From positions 1-39,673 of IMG/VR virus record IMGVR_UViG_3300049893_000805: a DNA stretch of 39,673 bases; one strand, written 5' to 3'. The notes under the pieces were generated by a model. It saw only the letters and a list, made by a program, of their open reading frames with translations. It was not told the origin of the DNA and did no database searches. Position 1 is the first letter of the stretch, and the number at the start of each line of letters is the position of its first letter. This document shows positions 1 through 9,031 of this stretch, one piece after another. The translations under genes were made by a program, and so were the position numbers. The stretch comes from a virus.

Positions 1-1
1 G

Positions 2-3000
2 TTGTACGGGGAGGCGAAAAATTTCCACTACCGCCTGCAGGAAGATGTCGCCGGCATCGCTAACTCAATCGGTGCGGAGCAGAAGCTTCGCCCGGGCGGC
101 GAGCCGAAGGACAAGGCGGGCGCGTTCAAGAAAATCTCAAGAAAGGGATACCTCGGCCCCGGCGGCCTTACCGACGTTGCCGCCACCATGATCGTCGTCG
201 ACACGCCGGCGCAGATGGACCAGGCCGTCGAGAAACTGCGCGCCCAGTACGGGACCGTTGCCGCCCCTGGCCTGCAGACTACCCCCCTCGGGTACCTCGA
301 CCAGAAGGTGCTGGTGCAGGACCCGCAGACCGGCGTCATCGGCGAGGTCATCCTGATCCCGCGTCCGTTCTACAGTGCGCGCGAGGTCCAGGGCGGGCAT
401 GACCTCTACGACATGGTCGAGAAGGCGGACGACAACACGACCTCCGCGGTCATGCTGGCCAATCAGGTGGCAGAGATCAGCCGCACCATGTACGCCGAGG
501 CGGCGAAGGATGCGGCGAAGGAATGGGGGCCCTACTTGCCGAGCAGTGCCGCGAACGCCGCGACATCGAGCCGCGAGGCGGTTCCGTCGATCTCGTCCTT
601 GATCAGCTCCTTGAACGACACCGGCACCCAGGTTGCGCCGCGGTCGTTGGACACGGCGGCCATGGAGCCGCTGCCGACCTTGTCGGCGATGAACGCCGGG
701 CGCCCCTCCCAGCTATACAACAAAACGGCAGGGGCTGACGTCGCCTCCCCCGGCACGGGAAGGCTTTCGAGTTCGGTTCCGGGGATTGGGTCGAGCATGG
801 ACACCTCCACTGTTTCGACAAGTGTAACAAACCCGACCCTCTCCGGTTTGATGGACGCGATGCGCGCCTCGCAGCCGCTGGCTGTTGCGTCGCACGAGGT
901 GACGAAGGGATGGCGCGTGGCACCGAAGCTGCGCATCGTCGATACCGCCGCCGGCATTCCGATGAACCGCCAGGACCTGCTGACCGCGCCCCGCGAGACG
1001 AAGGCCGCCGTCACCGGCGACGGCACGGTGTACCTGGTGCGCGGGAACATCCACAGCATGGACGATCTGGTCCTGGCCCTGTCGCACGAGCACATCGGGC
1101 ACCTCGGGGTGCGTCTGGTGCTGGGTGATGCCTACGACGGTTTCCTTGACCGCATGTGGCGCAACGCCGACAAGCTCGACCAGGCCCTGCTCGGGAAGCT
1201 CGGGCGCGCCTATGCGTGGGCGGACCCGAAGACGCTTGAGGGCAGGCGCGAGCTGATGGACGAATACATCGCCCACTTGGCGCAGACCAACCCGAAGGCC
1301 GGGATGGTGCAGACGCTCGTGGCTGCGGTTCGCCGCTGGCTGGCTAAGTATTTCCCGAAGATGCGGGTGACGGATGCCGACATCGTTGCCCTGATTGCGA
1401 AGGCCCGCGAGCATGTGACCGGCACCAACGAGGCGGTGGGGGGCCGCACACAACCCGCAGACCTGTTGCCTGCGACCCGCATGCGCGTGGAAGACCAGGC
1501 GGTTCCCGGCGTCAACCGCAACCAGTCGGGCGAGTTTCGCCGCAACGCGAAGGGCGACATCACCGGCGCGCCCCCTGGGGTCAAGAGCGAGGCCGACGTC
1601 CAGGCGCTGGTCGATCGCACCCTGGCGGCGCTCAATAGCGAGCTGGCGCAGGGCCCCGATTCCTTCGAGTGGTACGAGCGCAGCGGCAAGGCCATTCGCG
1701 AGATCACGCACGGCGACCAGGCACTGATGGAAAAGACGGTTCGACTGGCGGCGCTCTTGTCGGCCAACACCTCGCTCGGGGGCAACACAACCGCATTTAT
1801 CAAGGCGGCCTACCAGCTCGCTCGTGGCGAGACGCCGGCCGCCGGGCGATTCCCGAACTCGTTTGCAAAGTCGGCAGAGGCGGCACTGAGCGCGAAGGAC
1901 TTCACCGACGTACGCGGCGCCGACTACAAGGTCCAGTCCTTCTACCAGAACCTTCACGACGCCACATTCGGAGACGATAGGTTTACTGGCAGCTCGACGC
2001 AGGACATGTGGATGGCCTCGCATTTCGGCTACCCGGAGAACGCAAACGGCGAGTTTAAGCTGACCCAGGCACAGTACCGGTTCGCGCACATGGTCACCCA
2101 GGAGGTGACGGACGCCTACAACGCCGAGCACGGCACCAGCTATCTGCCGCGGCACGTTCAGGCCGCGCTGTGGACCTACGAGCGCAACAAGGCAAAGGGC
2201 GGCGTGCAGGGACCGGTGCAGGACTTCTCCACCTACATCAGCCGGGCAACTCAGCACGTCACCGCCGAGGTGCTGCCAGGGCCAGGAACCACGGAATTCG
2301 AGGCGCTATCGGCCCTGCCGCGCGAGCAAAAGGAGGCGCTCACGCGCGAGGCGCTGAAGATCGTTCAGGACGAGAACGGAAACGACAAGATCCTCGGCTT
2401 CCTGAAGGTGCCCCTGTATTCGCAGCGCCAGGAGGCCGGCGCATACGAGGGCGCCGTCACCCCGAACGTCATCACCTCGGTGGTGGCCGAGGGTGGAGTT
2501 GATGCCAGCCGGGCCGCGGCGGACGCCTACGCGCTCGCGTGGATGCAGGTGTTCCGCCAGCAGGCGGTGCCGTGGTTGCGCCTCTCGCCAAAGGTGACCG
2601 GCGGCGTCGATACGGCGGTGATCACCTTCGAGAACGAGATCACCCCCGAGCAGCAGGACGCGATCGACAAGCTGCTTGAGCCGATGGTGAAGACTGGCTT
2701 CACCTTCAGCGGCAACTCAATCATCGTCGCAAACTTCGCCGGCATGAAGAAGGCAGCCTTCCTGAAGGCCGTTAACGCGGCATTCGATGGCGCCTCGATC
2801 CCTGGCGACAATGTTATCGTGTCGCTCCATACAACCAAGGCGGAGGGCGCCTACCATGACGTCAAAGAAATCACCGGGCACGACTGGTCGAACGAGCAAG
2901 CTGCAAACGAAGCACTTGACCGCGCAACCGCTGCCACCAGACCACCCGGCCTTACGGAGTGGATTCACTCTGCTCAAGCCGACGCGCGGCAGCTCTTCGC

Positions 3001-5245
3001 CAAGTACGCCGAAAAAGGCAAAGTAACCCGCCTCCTCAACGAGCCCAAGCAGGGTTCCAATCTCGCCAACCTCCAGAAGGCGAACGAACTCACTCGCGCC
3101 GGCAACGAGCGCATCGAGCAGGAGCGCCGCGGCGTCATCACCTGGAAGGAAACCGCGGCGATGGCCCGCGCGCTCGGCACCACAAAGGAAGAGGTGGCGA
3201 AGTTCATCGAGCGAAAGACCGGGACCGCATTCAACGCCGAGCAGCTGCAGCAGGCGGCCAACATGGTCTCGCGTCGCGAGAGTGCGATGCAGAAACACTT
3301 CGAGGGCCTGAAGGAAAAAATCGACAACGGCACCATCACCGACGAGGACCTGGCGCAGGCCCAGGAGATGCTGATGGACGCGGTTGACTTGAACGCTCAG
3401 TTCATGGGGGTTCGCGCCGAGGCCGGCCGTGCGCTGAACCTGTTCAAGAAGCTCAAGGCAACGTCGAAGCGCGCCGAGGCATACCGCAACATCATCTCGC
3501 AGGGTGGCGGGCGCAAGCAGATGCTGGTCAAGGTGGCGGCGCTGGCTGATGCGACCGAGGCCGGGCAGGTCAACAAGCTCGCCCGCAAGTTCGCCGAGGC
3601 CACCACGATGACAAAGATCGTGTATGCCTGGCGGGCGGGCCTCCTCACTGGCATCCAGACGCACATCGTCAACATCATTTCCAACGCATCGGTGGCGGCG
3701 TTCGAGGATGCGTCGACTGGCCTTGCGTCGGTGTATGGCAAATTCCACGGCGGGGAGAAGGTCACGATGCAGGAGGCCGGCGCGCGCTTCGCCGCCAATC
3801 TCGCGGGCTCACTGAATGGACTGGCCGCTGCCGGCCGGATTATCAAGACCGGCGAGGAGATCGGGCAATGGTCGCGCGGTGAAGACCCCACGCACGGCAA
3901 CCCGTTCCGCAACGCCCAGGGCGAGCTGACGGGCTTGAACAAGCTCGCGATCGCTCCCGAGATGGTCTACCGCGCGCTGGGCGGGATGGACGCCTTTTTC
4001 AGGACCGTTGAAATGTCCAAGCAGATCGAAATGTGGGTCATGGACAAGCACCTGAAGACCGGCGAGTCCATCGAGTCACTGCGCCAGAACGTCCCCGATG
4101 AAGTGATTGAGCGCGCCCAGAAGTGGGCCGATCGGCAGACCTTCCAGGACGCGCCGGGCCAAATGACGGCGGACGTGCTGGCGTTCCTGCGCCGCCACCC
4201 GGTCCTGAAGTTTATCTTCCCGTTCGTCAACACGCCGGTCAACCTGACCAAATATGCGTTACGCGTGACCTTCCCGACGGGGCTTCTGTTCGAGGAGGTG
4301 CGCAACGACCTCATGGCTGGAGGCAAGGCGCGAGACATGGCGCTCGCGCGCATGACGCTCGGCACTTCGATCATGGCGGCCGGCTACATGCTCGCCGCCG
4401 CTGGTGTCGTTACCGGAGGCGCGCCCGAGGACAAGAACGAGCGCGAGTGGTTCTATGCCCAGAAAAAGCTCCCCTACGCATGGAAGATCAATGGCAGGCA
4501 CTACACCTACAATCGCTTCGACCCGCTGATGCTGCCGTTCGGCATAGCGGCGGACGCTTACCGGATGAGGGAAAAGCTCGGGGAGAAGGAAGCCTCCAAG
4601 CTGATGATGATCGGGTGGCGCTCGCTGTTGGAGAACCTGGCCAACAAGACCTACCTGTCCGGCATGTCGCAGTTCGTGCAGATGCTCAATGAGCCGGAGC
4701 GCTACGGCGAGCAGTGGTTCCGCTCTCTCGCGGGTTCGTTCGTACCGACCATCTTCGCGCACATCGCGCAGGCCAATGACAAGTACATCCGCCGCGCGGA
4801 CTCGATCATGGACCAGGTGCAAAAGCGCATCCCCGGGAAGGCCGACGACCTGCCGCCGAAGCTGGACGTCAAGGGGCAACCGGTCGAGAAGGACCCGGGA
4901 ACCGGCTTCTGGTTCAAGATGCTGTCGCCGGTCAGGGTGTCGGCAAAGGGGACCGACCCGGTCGCTGAGGAGCTGGCGCGTCTCGGCACCTTCCCCGGGA
5001 TGCCATCGCGCGTGCTGTCGAAGGCAAAGCAGAAGATCAGGCTCACCGCCGAGGAGCACAACCAGCTCATCGCCGCGCAGCAGCCGCAGACATACATCGA
5101 CCTCTACCAGCTCATCCGCAGCGAGCGCTATCAGCGGATGGGGGATGATGAGAAAATCATTGCCATCGGCAGGGTTGCCGGCACCGGTTCGAGGCGCACC
5201 GCGGTGCTGCGCGAGCAGCTGAAACTGAAGCACCTGGAGAAATAA
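2..5245 (+). CDS. Large polyvalent virion protein with RelA/SpoT-like and zincin-like domains (5' truncated)
   Basis: The frame is open from the window edge, so the true start lies upstream. It encodes at least 1747 residues, far larger than an ordinary enzyme and typical of phage large polyvalent proteins that travel in the virion and are ejected with the DNA. Residues about 1-140 resemble a RelA/SpoT-type nucleotidyltransferase fold (GGLTDVAATMIVVDT, GYLDQKV, GEVILI, GGHDLYD). Residues 362-367 read HEHIGH followed by LGVR, matching the HExxGHxG(L/V)R signature of phage zincin-like domains. Residues about 550-745 resemble the DUF7178 type of all-helical domain. Residues about 1400-1590 (FIFPFVNTP, hydrophobic MAAGYMLAAAGVV, RFDPLM) resemble the C-terminal LPD38-type domain. 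A Ser/Thr/Ala-rich stretch at about 180-290 lies over a reverse-strand gene candidate. Domain names are family recognition by eye; catalytic activity is not shown. Confidence 0.85.
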   Translation: MYGEAKNFHYRLQEDVAGIANSIGAEQKLRPGGEPKDKAGAFKKISRKGYLGPGGLTDVAATMIVVDTPAQMDQAVEKLRAQYGTVAAPGLQTTPLGYLDQKVLVQDPQTGVIGEVILIPRPFYSAREVQGGHDLYDMVEKADDNTTSAVMLANQVAEISRTMYAEAAKDAAKEWGPYLPSSAANAATSSREAVPSISSLISSLNDTGTQVAPRSLDTAAMEPLPTLSAMNAGRPSQLYNKTAGADVASPGTGRLSSSVPGIGSSMDTSTVSTSVTNPTLSGLMDAMRASQPLAVASHEVTKGWRVAPKLRIVDTAAGIPMNRQDLLTAPRETKAAVTGDGTVYLVRGNIHSMDDLVLALSHEHIGHLGVRLVLGDAYDGFLDRMWRNADKLDQALLGKLGRAYAWADPKTLEGRRELMDEYIAHLAQTNPKAGMVQTLVAAVRRWLAKYFPKMRVTDADIVALIAKAREHVTGTNEAVGGRTQPADLLPATRMRVEDQAVPGVNRNQSGEFRRNAKGDITGAPPGVKSEADVQALVDRTLAALNSELAQGPDSFEWYERSGKAIREITHGDQALMEKTVRLAALLSANTSLGGNTTAFIKAAYQLARGETPAAGRFPNSFAKSAEAALSAKDFTDVRGADYKVQSFYQNLHDATFGDDRFTGSSTQDMWMASHFGYPENANGEFKLTQAQYRFAHMVTQEVTDAYNAEHGTSYLPRHVQAALWTYERNKAKGGVQGPVQDFSTYISRATQHVTAEVLPGPGTTEFEALSALPREQKEALTREALKIVQDENGNDKILGFLKVPLYSQRQEAGAYEGAVTPNVITSVVAEGGVDASRAAADAYALAWMQVFRQQAVPWLRLSPKVTGGVDTAVITFENEITPEQQDAIDKLLEPMVKTGFTFSGNSIIVANFAGMKKAAFLKAVNAAFDGASIPGDNVIVSLHTTKAEGAYHDVKEITGHDWSNEQAANEALDRATAATRPPGLTEWIHSAQADARQLFAKYAEKGKVTRLLNEPKQGSNLANLQKANELTRAGNERIEQERRGVITWKETAAMARALGTTKEEVAKFIERKTGTAFNAEQLQQAANMVSRRESAMQKHFEGLKEKIDNGTITDEDLAQAQEMLMDAVDLNAQFMGVRAEAGRALNLFKKLKATSKRAEAYRNIISQGGGRKQMLVKVAALADATEAGQVNKLARKFAEATTMTKIVYAWRAGLLTGIQTHIVNIISNASVAAFEDASTGLASVYGKFHGGEKVTMQEAGARFAANLAGSLNGLAAAGRIIKTGEEIGQWSRGEDPTHGNPFRNAQGELTGLNKLAIAPEMVYRALGGMDAFFRTVEMSKQIEMWVMDKHLKTGESIESLRQNVPDEVIERAQKWADRQTFQDAPGQMTADVLAFLRRHPVLKFIFPFVNTPVNLTKYALRVTFPTGLLFEEVRNDLMAGGKARDMALARMTLGTSIMAAGYMLAAAGVVTGGAPEDKNEREWFYAQKKLPYAWKINGRHYTYNRFDPLMLPFGIAADAYRMREKLGEKEASKLMMIGWRSLLENLANKTYLSGMSQFVQMLNEPERYGEQWFRSLAGSFVPTIFAHIAQANDKYIRRADSIMDQVQKRIPGKADDLPPKLDVKGQPVEKDPGTGFWFKMLSPVRVSAKGTDPVAEELARLGTFPGMPSRVLSKAKQKIRLTAEEHNQLIAAQQPQTYIDLYQLIRSERYQRMGDDEKIIAIGRVAGTGSRRTAVLREQLKLKHLEK
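532..798 (-). CDS. Small reverse-strand protein with one Asp-box, nested in the polyvalent gene
   Basis: On the minus strand a perfect GGAGGTG ribosome binding site precedes an ATG by three bases, opening an 88-residue frame that reads like a real protein (VLLYSWEGRPAFIADKVG, then SNDRGATWVPVSF). SNDRGATW fits the Asp-box pattern SxDxGxTW. Upstream is an extended -10 sequence (TGTTACACT) without a good -35. On the plus strand the same bases encode a low-complexity Ser/Thr/Ala linker of the large protein, which is what antisense reading of a gene often looks like. It resembles small phage proteins of unknown function. It may be a live overlapping gene or a relic of an inverted segment absorbed into the polyvalent frame; I cannot tell which. 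Confidence 0.45.
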   Translation of the reverse strand: MLDPIPGTELESLPVPGEATSAPAVLLYSWEGRPAFIADKVGSGSMAAVSNDRGATWVPVSFKELIKDEIDGTASRLDVAAFAALLGK

Positions 5246-5246
5246 C

Positions 5247-6611
5247 ATGCAACCGACCCCATACATGCGCGCTGGCGACTTTTCAGATGCGGCGCTCGAC
5301 AGTGAGTTCGAGGCCATCGAGCTGACGATCGGCGAGGTGCTGCGCCAGCTCTCGCTCCTGCAGCGCGATGACGACGCACTTCAGGATGGACTGGTTACGC
5401 CGGCCTCGCTCGCCGAGTCCACCGTCGCGGCGATGGCGGCACAGGTCAACCCGCGAGGTGACTGGGTGACTGCAACCCACTACGTCGCCGGGGACGTGGT
5501 GCGCAACGGCGGGAACATCTACCTGTGCTTCGTCGAGCACAGCTCGGGGACCTTTGCCACCGACCTTGCCGCCGACTACTGGGAGCAGATCGGGACCAGC
5601 GCGCCACTGGTGACCTCAGTGTTCGGCCGCACTGGCGCCGTCGTCGCAGCAAGCGGCGACTACACCTCAACGAACGTCACCAACTCATCGACCGCGCCGG
5701 GCACCAGCGTGACCGATGCGCTCGACGGATTGCAGGCGAACAAGCAGGCCGCGCTAGGCTACACGCCGGTCAACAAGGCCGGCGACACGATGAGCGGCGC
5801 GCTGTCGCTGCCGGCCTCCGACCCTACCAGCGACGACCATTCGTCGCGCAAGGCCTACGTCGACACCGTTGGCAAGCGCTCGATGCTGTCGGGGACGTTC
5901 CTGTGCCCGCACAAGAACCTGAAGATCGATCCGGTCGACACGACATCAAGCACGGTCAGCGCCACCTCGCTGATACTGGAGAACTCCAGCGGCGTCACGA
6001 TGCGTATCGACTCCCTGTCTGTGACGATCGACAAGGACAACACGGTTGGCTCCCCTCTCGGTCTCGACACCGGCGCGTGGGCGGCCGGCATCTATTCGAT
6101 CTGGGCGATCGCGAAGGCCGACGGGACCAAGTCCGTCGTTTACTCTGCCGCCAACCCGAACGCTGGCGGCACGCCTAATCTGAGCGCCGGTGGTTTAAGC
6201 GGGTACACCTTCTATGGCTACCTGGGGTCGGTCTATTGGAGCGGCACCGCGTTCGACTTCGTGTATCAGCGCGACAAGTTCGTCGATTGCGCGGTTCAAA
6301 ACCCGCTCAATGCGGGCACCGCCACCAGCGACACGCTGACCACGCTGACAAAGGTCCCGGCCACAGCGCGAGCGATCGTTGGATTGCTCCGGGCAACTAA
6401 AACGGTTGGGGCTGGGGCGGTATCGGCTGCACTGCGTCCGGTGTCGGGTTCTGACGCTGGGGCGATATATAAGCAATCAGGGAATGTCGGGATCAACGAC
6501 TACCACGACACGCAATATCGCATGGTCTTTGTGACGCCGCAGCAATACTATTACCTCGTCGGCGGGGCAAATCAGAACCTGAGTCAGTGGATCTACGGCT
6601 GGGAATATTGA
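5247..6611 (+). CDS. Tail-fibre-like protein with carbohydrate-binding-type repeat
   Basis: This 454-residue protein starts one base after the polyvalent stop codon, so the two are probably co-translated. Residues about 69-115 form a CBM5/12-like module (WVTATHYVAGDVVRNGG, YLCFVEHSSGTF, YWEQI), often seen in phage fibres and chitin- or glycan-binding proteins. Residues about 127-205 hold the fibre motifs FGRTGAVVAASGDYT and GYTPVNKAGDTMSGAL. The C-terminal half is beta-rich and not recognised; it may be the receptor-binding or trimerisation part. The first 55 residues resemble those of the next gene. It acts at the virion surface, most likely in attachment. Confidence 0.75.
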   Translation: MQPTPYMRAGDFSDAALDSEFEAIELTIGEVLRQLSLLQRDDDALQDGLVTPASLAESTVAAMAAQVNPRGDWVTATHYVAGDVVRNGGNIYLCFVEHSSGTFATDLAADYWEQIGTSAPLVTSVFGRTGAVVAASGDYTSTNVTNSSTAPGTSVTDALDGLQANKQAALGYTPVNKAGDTMSGALSLPASDPTSDDHSSRKAYVDTVGKRSMLSGTFLCPHKNLKIDPVDTTSSTVSATSLILENSSGVTMRIDSLSVTIDKDNTVGSPLGLDTGAWAAGIYSIWAIAKADGTKSVVYSAANPNAGGTPNLSAGGLSGYTFYGYLGSVYWSGTAFDFVYQRDKFVDCAVQNPLNAGTATSDTLTTLTKVPATARAIVGLLRATKTVGAGAVSAALRPVSGSDAGAIYKQSGNVGINDYHDTQYRMVFVTPQQYYYLVGGANQNLSQWIYGWEY

Positions 6612-6621
6612 GGAGAACGGC

Positions 6622-7326
6622 ATGAGCTACGCACCCGATTACACGCCCGCGACCGACTTCTCGGCCGATGAGAGCAGCTCAGTTGCTGGGCGCTCGACCG
6701 TCCGCACCGCGAACCTCGACAATGAGCACGATTCGATCAGCGCCAGCATCAACGCCCTGAACGACAACCTGCAGATCATCCAGCGCAGCGACGGCGAGCT
6801 GATGGACCAGGTCGTCACGCCGCACGCGCTGAACTCCGACACGGTGGCGCTATTCGCGGCAGTAACCGCGCGCGGGGCATGGCTGACCGCCACGCTGTAC
6901 GTCGCTGGCGACCTCGTCATCATCGGCGGGGCCACCTTCCTGTGCGTGACCGGGCACACCTCGGGCGCGTTCCTGGTGGACTACGATGCGGGCCTGTGGA
7001 TGCCGGTCGGGCGCGGGGTTTGGAAAAAGGTGCTGACCGACGGGGCCACCGTTAACTGGAGCGCGACGCTGAGCCCCAACGCGGAGGTGACGCTGGGCGG
7101 CAACCGAACGATCGCCAACCCAACCAACCTGGTTACCGGCGTCGTTTATACCCTAAAGGTGATACAGGACGGCGCCGGTAATCACACGGTCAGCTGGGGG
7201 GCGGCGTTCAAATGGGGTGTGAGCGGAGCGCCGACCCTGTCGACTGGCGCCGGCAAGGCCGACCTCTTCTCGTTCCTATACGACGGCACGGATCTGCTCA
7301 ACCTCTCCCGCACGCTCGGCTTCTAG
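6622..7326 (+). CDS. Short paralogous fibre-like protein
   Basis: This 234-residue protein has a GAGGAG ribosome binding site just after the previous stop codon. Its N-terminal half repeats the architecture of the preceding gene: a helical segment (LDNEHDSISASINALNDNL), VVTPHAL, then WLTATLYVAGDLVIIGG, LCVTGHTSGAF and LWMPVG, the same CBM-like module. The C-terminal half (TVNWSATLSPNAEVTLGGNRTI, VYTLKVIQDGAGNHTVSW) is a beta-rich domain seen in many phage tail proteins. It is probably a virion appendage component. Its last 51 bases overlap the end of the convergent minus-strand gene at 7276-7491. Confidence 0.7.
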   Translation: MSYAPDYTPATDFSADESSSVAGRSTVRTANLDNEHDSISASINALNDNLQIIQRSDGELMDQVVTPHALNSDTVALFAAVTARGAWLTATLYVAGDLVIIGGATFLCVTGHTSGAFLVDYDAGLWMPVGRGVWKKVLTDGATVNWSATLSPNAEVTLGGNRTIANPTNLVTGVVYTLKVIQDGAGNHTVSWGAAFKWGVSGAPTLSTGAGKADLFSFLYDGTDLLNLSRTLGF

Positions 7327-7491
7327 CACGAAGCGCGCGGCGTTCTTGAGGAAGCGCCCCGACACCTTCACCGAGACCTCGCCCCCCGGGGTGATGACCG
7401 TCAGGCGATAGCTGCCCGGCCCGATGTCGCGCCCGAGCTTGATCTGGCCGTGCCCACCCTCAAACGGCAGCGCCTCGGCTACGGTGTTCAT
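7276..7491 (-). CDS. Small protein of unknown function, end of the minus-strand operon
   Basis: This 71-residue protein has a strong AGGAGGG ribosome binding site before its ATG. I do not recognise it. The sequence looks like a small compact fold (beta strands SYRLTVITPGGEVSVKVSG followed by a helix FLKNAARFVLEAERAGE). It is the last gene of the leftward operon and runs 51 bases into the end of the convergent fibre gene, with no terminator visible between them. Confidence 0.55.
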   Translation of the reverse strand: MNTVAEALPFEGGHGQIKLGRDIGPGSYRLTVITPGGEVSVKVSGRFLKNAARFVLEAERAGEVEQIRAVV

Positions 7492-7503
7492 TGCGCCCTC
7501 CTC

Positions 7504-7866
7504 TCACTCTCTACGTGCCGCCCTCGCGGCCTTTACAGCCTCACAGGCGATGCGCCTGGCCCAGTCAGGGCTGATACCGATACATTCCGCCAAGTCCGCC
7601 AGGGAACCCAATGGGTGGCCCTGGGGCGGTGCTGCGAGCCATGTCCATGCGGCCACCGGATCGGTCCCCTTGATCCCGCCGCTGCCGCCTATCGCCTCCC
7701 AGACAGTGAACCTGATGAGAGGTTTAACGGCTTCGAGTTCGTTGCCGCAATCCTTCACCAGGCTGGCGCGATAAAGCAGGTCCGCGACCGCCTCACCGAC
7801 CAGAAACGGAAGGCGCTCCTTGTTTCCGTTCACCGATTCCAATAACTGTACGGCTGCTGTATTCAC
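7504..7866 (-). CDS. Predicted HTH phage protein
   Basis: The GTG start at 7866 is chosen because GGAGG lies five bases upstream, giving 120 residues. The C-terminal part, SLADLAECIGISPDWARRIA, has the pattern of a short helix-turn-helix like those in small phage regulatory proteins, with a basic tail (AVKAARAARRE). The N-terminal helical part (FLVGEAVADLLYRASL) may mediate oligomerisation. The gene overlaps the upstream Cro-like gene by 74 bases, unusually long for this phage, so one of the two boundaries could be wrong. It probably works in early regulation; this is inferred from the HTH and operon position only. Confidence 0.6.
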   Translation of the reverse strand: MNTAAVQLLESVNGNKERLPFLVGEAVADLLYRASLVKDCGNELEAVKPLIRFTVWEAIGGSGGIKGTDPVAAWTWLAAPPQGHPLGSLADLAECIGISPDWARRIACEAVKAARAARRE

Positions 7867-8143
7867 GTTCGCCTCCAAACTGTGACCGCACCTCCACGTC
7901 CACCTGGTCCGGCTCGCTCCAGACGTCGGGCCTCATCTCACACAGGGCGAGTGGACGCACCCTCTGCCCCCGCGGTTCACACAATTCCAAGTGCAGGAGC
8001 GCGTCGCGCAAAGCCCGGCAGCGCTCGTGCGGGATGCGCCCGCTATCACGGATCTGATACAGGCGCGCGCGGCTGATCCCGAGCTTGCGGGCCAGCTGCG
8101 CCGCGCCGTGTCGCTTCATCATGAACTGCAAATATTCGCGCAT
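7793..8143 (-). CDS. YdaS/Cro-like HTH transcriptional regulator
   Basis: The ATG at 8143 is preferred over a TTG six bases upstream because AGGAGG sits eight bases before it; this gives 116 residues. Residues about 12-40 (GAAQLARKLGISRARLYQIRD) are a classical helix-turn-helix as in YdaS/Cro-type phage regulators, and the later RPDVW matches a signature of the same group. The remaining C-terminal tail is not recognised. It lies in the leftward operon whose promoter overlaps a palindrome (9216-9230), so it is the best candidate for the protein that binds there. No partner repressor of CI type is visible in the window. Confidence 0.7.
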   Translation of the reverse strand: MREYLQFMMKRHGAAQLARKLGISRARLYQIRDSGRIPHERCRALRDALLHLELCEPRGQRVRPLALCEMRPDVWSEPDQVDVEVRSQFGGEREYSSRTVIGIGERKQGAPSVSGR

Positions 8144-8173
8144 CGTCAACGCCTCCTGTAGCTGGAGGCAAGT

Positions 8174-8395
8174 CTACCTTGACGGAAACGCCTCGTCCAC
8201 GTTCACGCAGCCGTAGTGCTCCGCGAGGTCCTTGTCGACCGACTTCTCGACAAGAATAGGGGCACGTTCCGTGTGCCTCGCGACGGTCGGGAACCTGGCC
8301 TCGAACACGCGCCAGGCCTTCCCGGCATGGGTCGCCGCTACCCGCGTGAACCGGAACGCCGTGCTCTCGCGCGTGATAAATTCGTAGATGTTCAT
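8174..8395 (-). CDS. Small protein of unknown function
   Basis: This protein of about 73 residues starts at an ATG overlapping the previous stop by one base (TGATG), behind a G-rich AGGGGG ribosome binding site. An in-frame GTG three bases upstream is an alternative start. The sequence (NIYEFITRESTAFRFTRV, VFEARFPTVARHTE) looks like a small alpha/beta protein, but I recognise no family. Tight coupling with its neighbours supports it being real. Confidence 0.55.
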   Translation of the reverse strand: MNIYEFITRESTAFRFTRVAATHAGKAWRVFEARFPTVARHTERAPILVEKSVDKDLAEHYGCVNVDEAFPSR

Positions 8396-9018
8396 CACGC
8401 CCCCTCCGCAAAGCCGACCGACCTCTTCAGGGCATCCAGCCCATTGAAGGCGTAGAGGGGGCTGATTGATTCCGCGCCGCCGTAACGCGCCCCACCGGCG
8501 GCCGGCGGCGAAAACTCCGGGTATCGCTTCACCACCTCGTCCCGCCCTAACCGGCCCTCCTGTCGGTAGACGTACCCGCGGCTGCTGGACGGCAGGTCGG
8601 GGAACGGGGCGCCGTAGTTAAAGTCGGCATCGATCTTGACCCGGAACACAGTGTCGCCGACCTTCGTCCAAAAGCTCAGGCACGCCGACGAGAACCCAAC
8701 CCCGCAGCTGTACTCAAGGCAGTAGGCATTGTCGACCGCCCAAGCCAGCGCCTTGCCCTCGTACTTGCCGTGCAGGCCATCGGGCTGGACGCTCAGGCAC
8801 CCGTCACGCCTCGCGGTGATGCCGAGCGCTGGGGGGAACTGCTTCGCGAGCGCGATCGCCTCGGCGAGCGTCTTCGCCCCGTAGAGCGCCCACGGCGCCG
8901 GCTTGAATTCAAGCACCCGCTTCGGCGCCACCGGCAGCTGGGTGGCGAAGTCCAGCTCGCGCTCCAGTGCGGCCTTCTTCTCTGCAAACTCCTGCTCCAA
9001 CTCCTGAATGGTCTTCAT
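8395..9018 (-). CDS. Hypothetical protein with N-terminal coiled coil
   Basis: The ATG at 9018 follows GAGGAGG by eight bases; an earlier in-frame ATG lacks a site. It encodes 207 residues. Residues 1-25 (TIQELEQEFAEKKAALEREL) are a coiled coil. The rest is a globular domain with several Tyr, Cys and Trp residues (CLEYSCGVGFSSACLSFW), not recognised. It is the largest gene of the minus-strand operon. The compact early-operon setting suggests an accessory or host-takeover role, which is inference only. Confidence 0.65.
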   Translation of the reverse strand: MKTIQELEQEFAEKKAALERELDFATQLPVAPKRVLEFKPAPWALYGAKTLAEAIALAKQFPPALGITARRDGCLSVQPDGLHGKYEGKALAWAVDNAYCLEYSCGVGFSSACLSFWTKVGDTVFRVKIDADFNYGAPFPDLPSSSRGYVYRQEGRLGRDEVVKRYPEFSPPAAGGARYGGAESISPLYAFNGLDALKRSVGFAEGA

Positions 9019-9031
9019 GCTTACGCCTCCT

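Noticed and set aside
713-2257. 514-codon open frame on the minus strand
   Set aside because: It lies antisense to the well-supported polyvalent protein, is rich in Arg, Gly, Val and His with no domain, and is typical of antisense frames in GC-rich genes.
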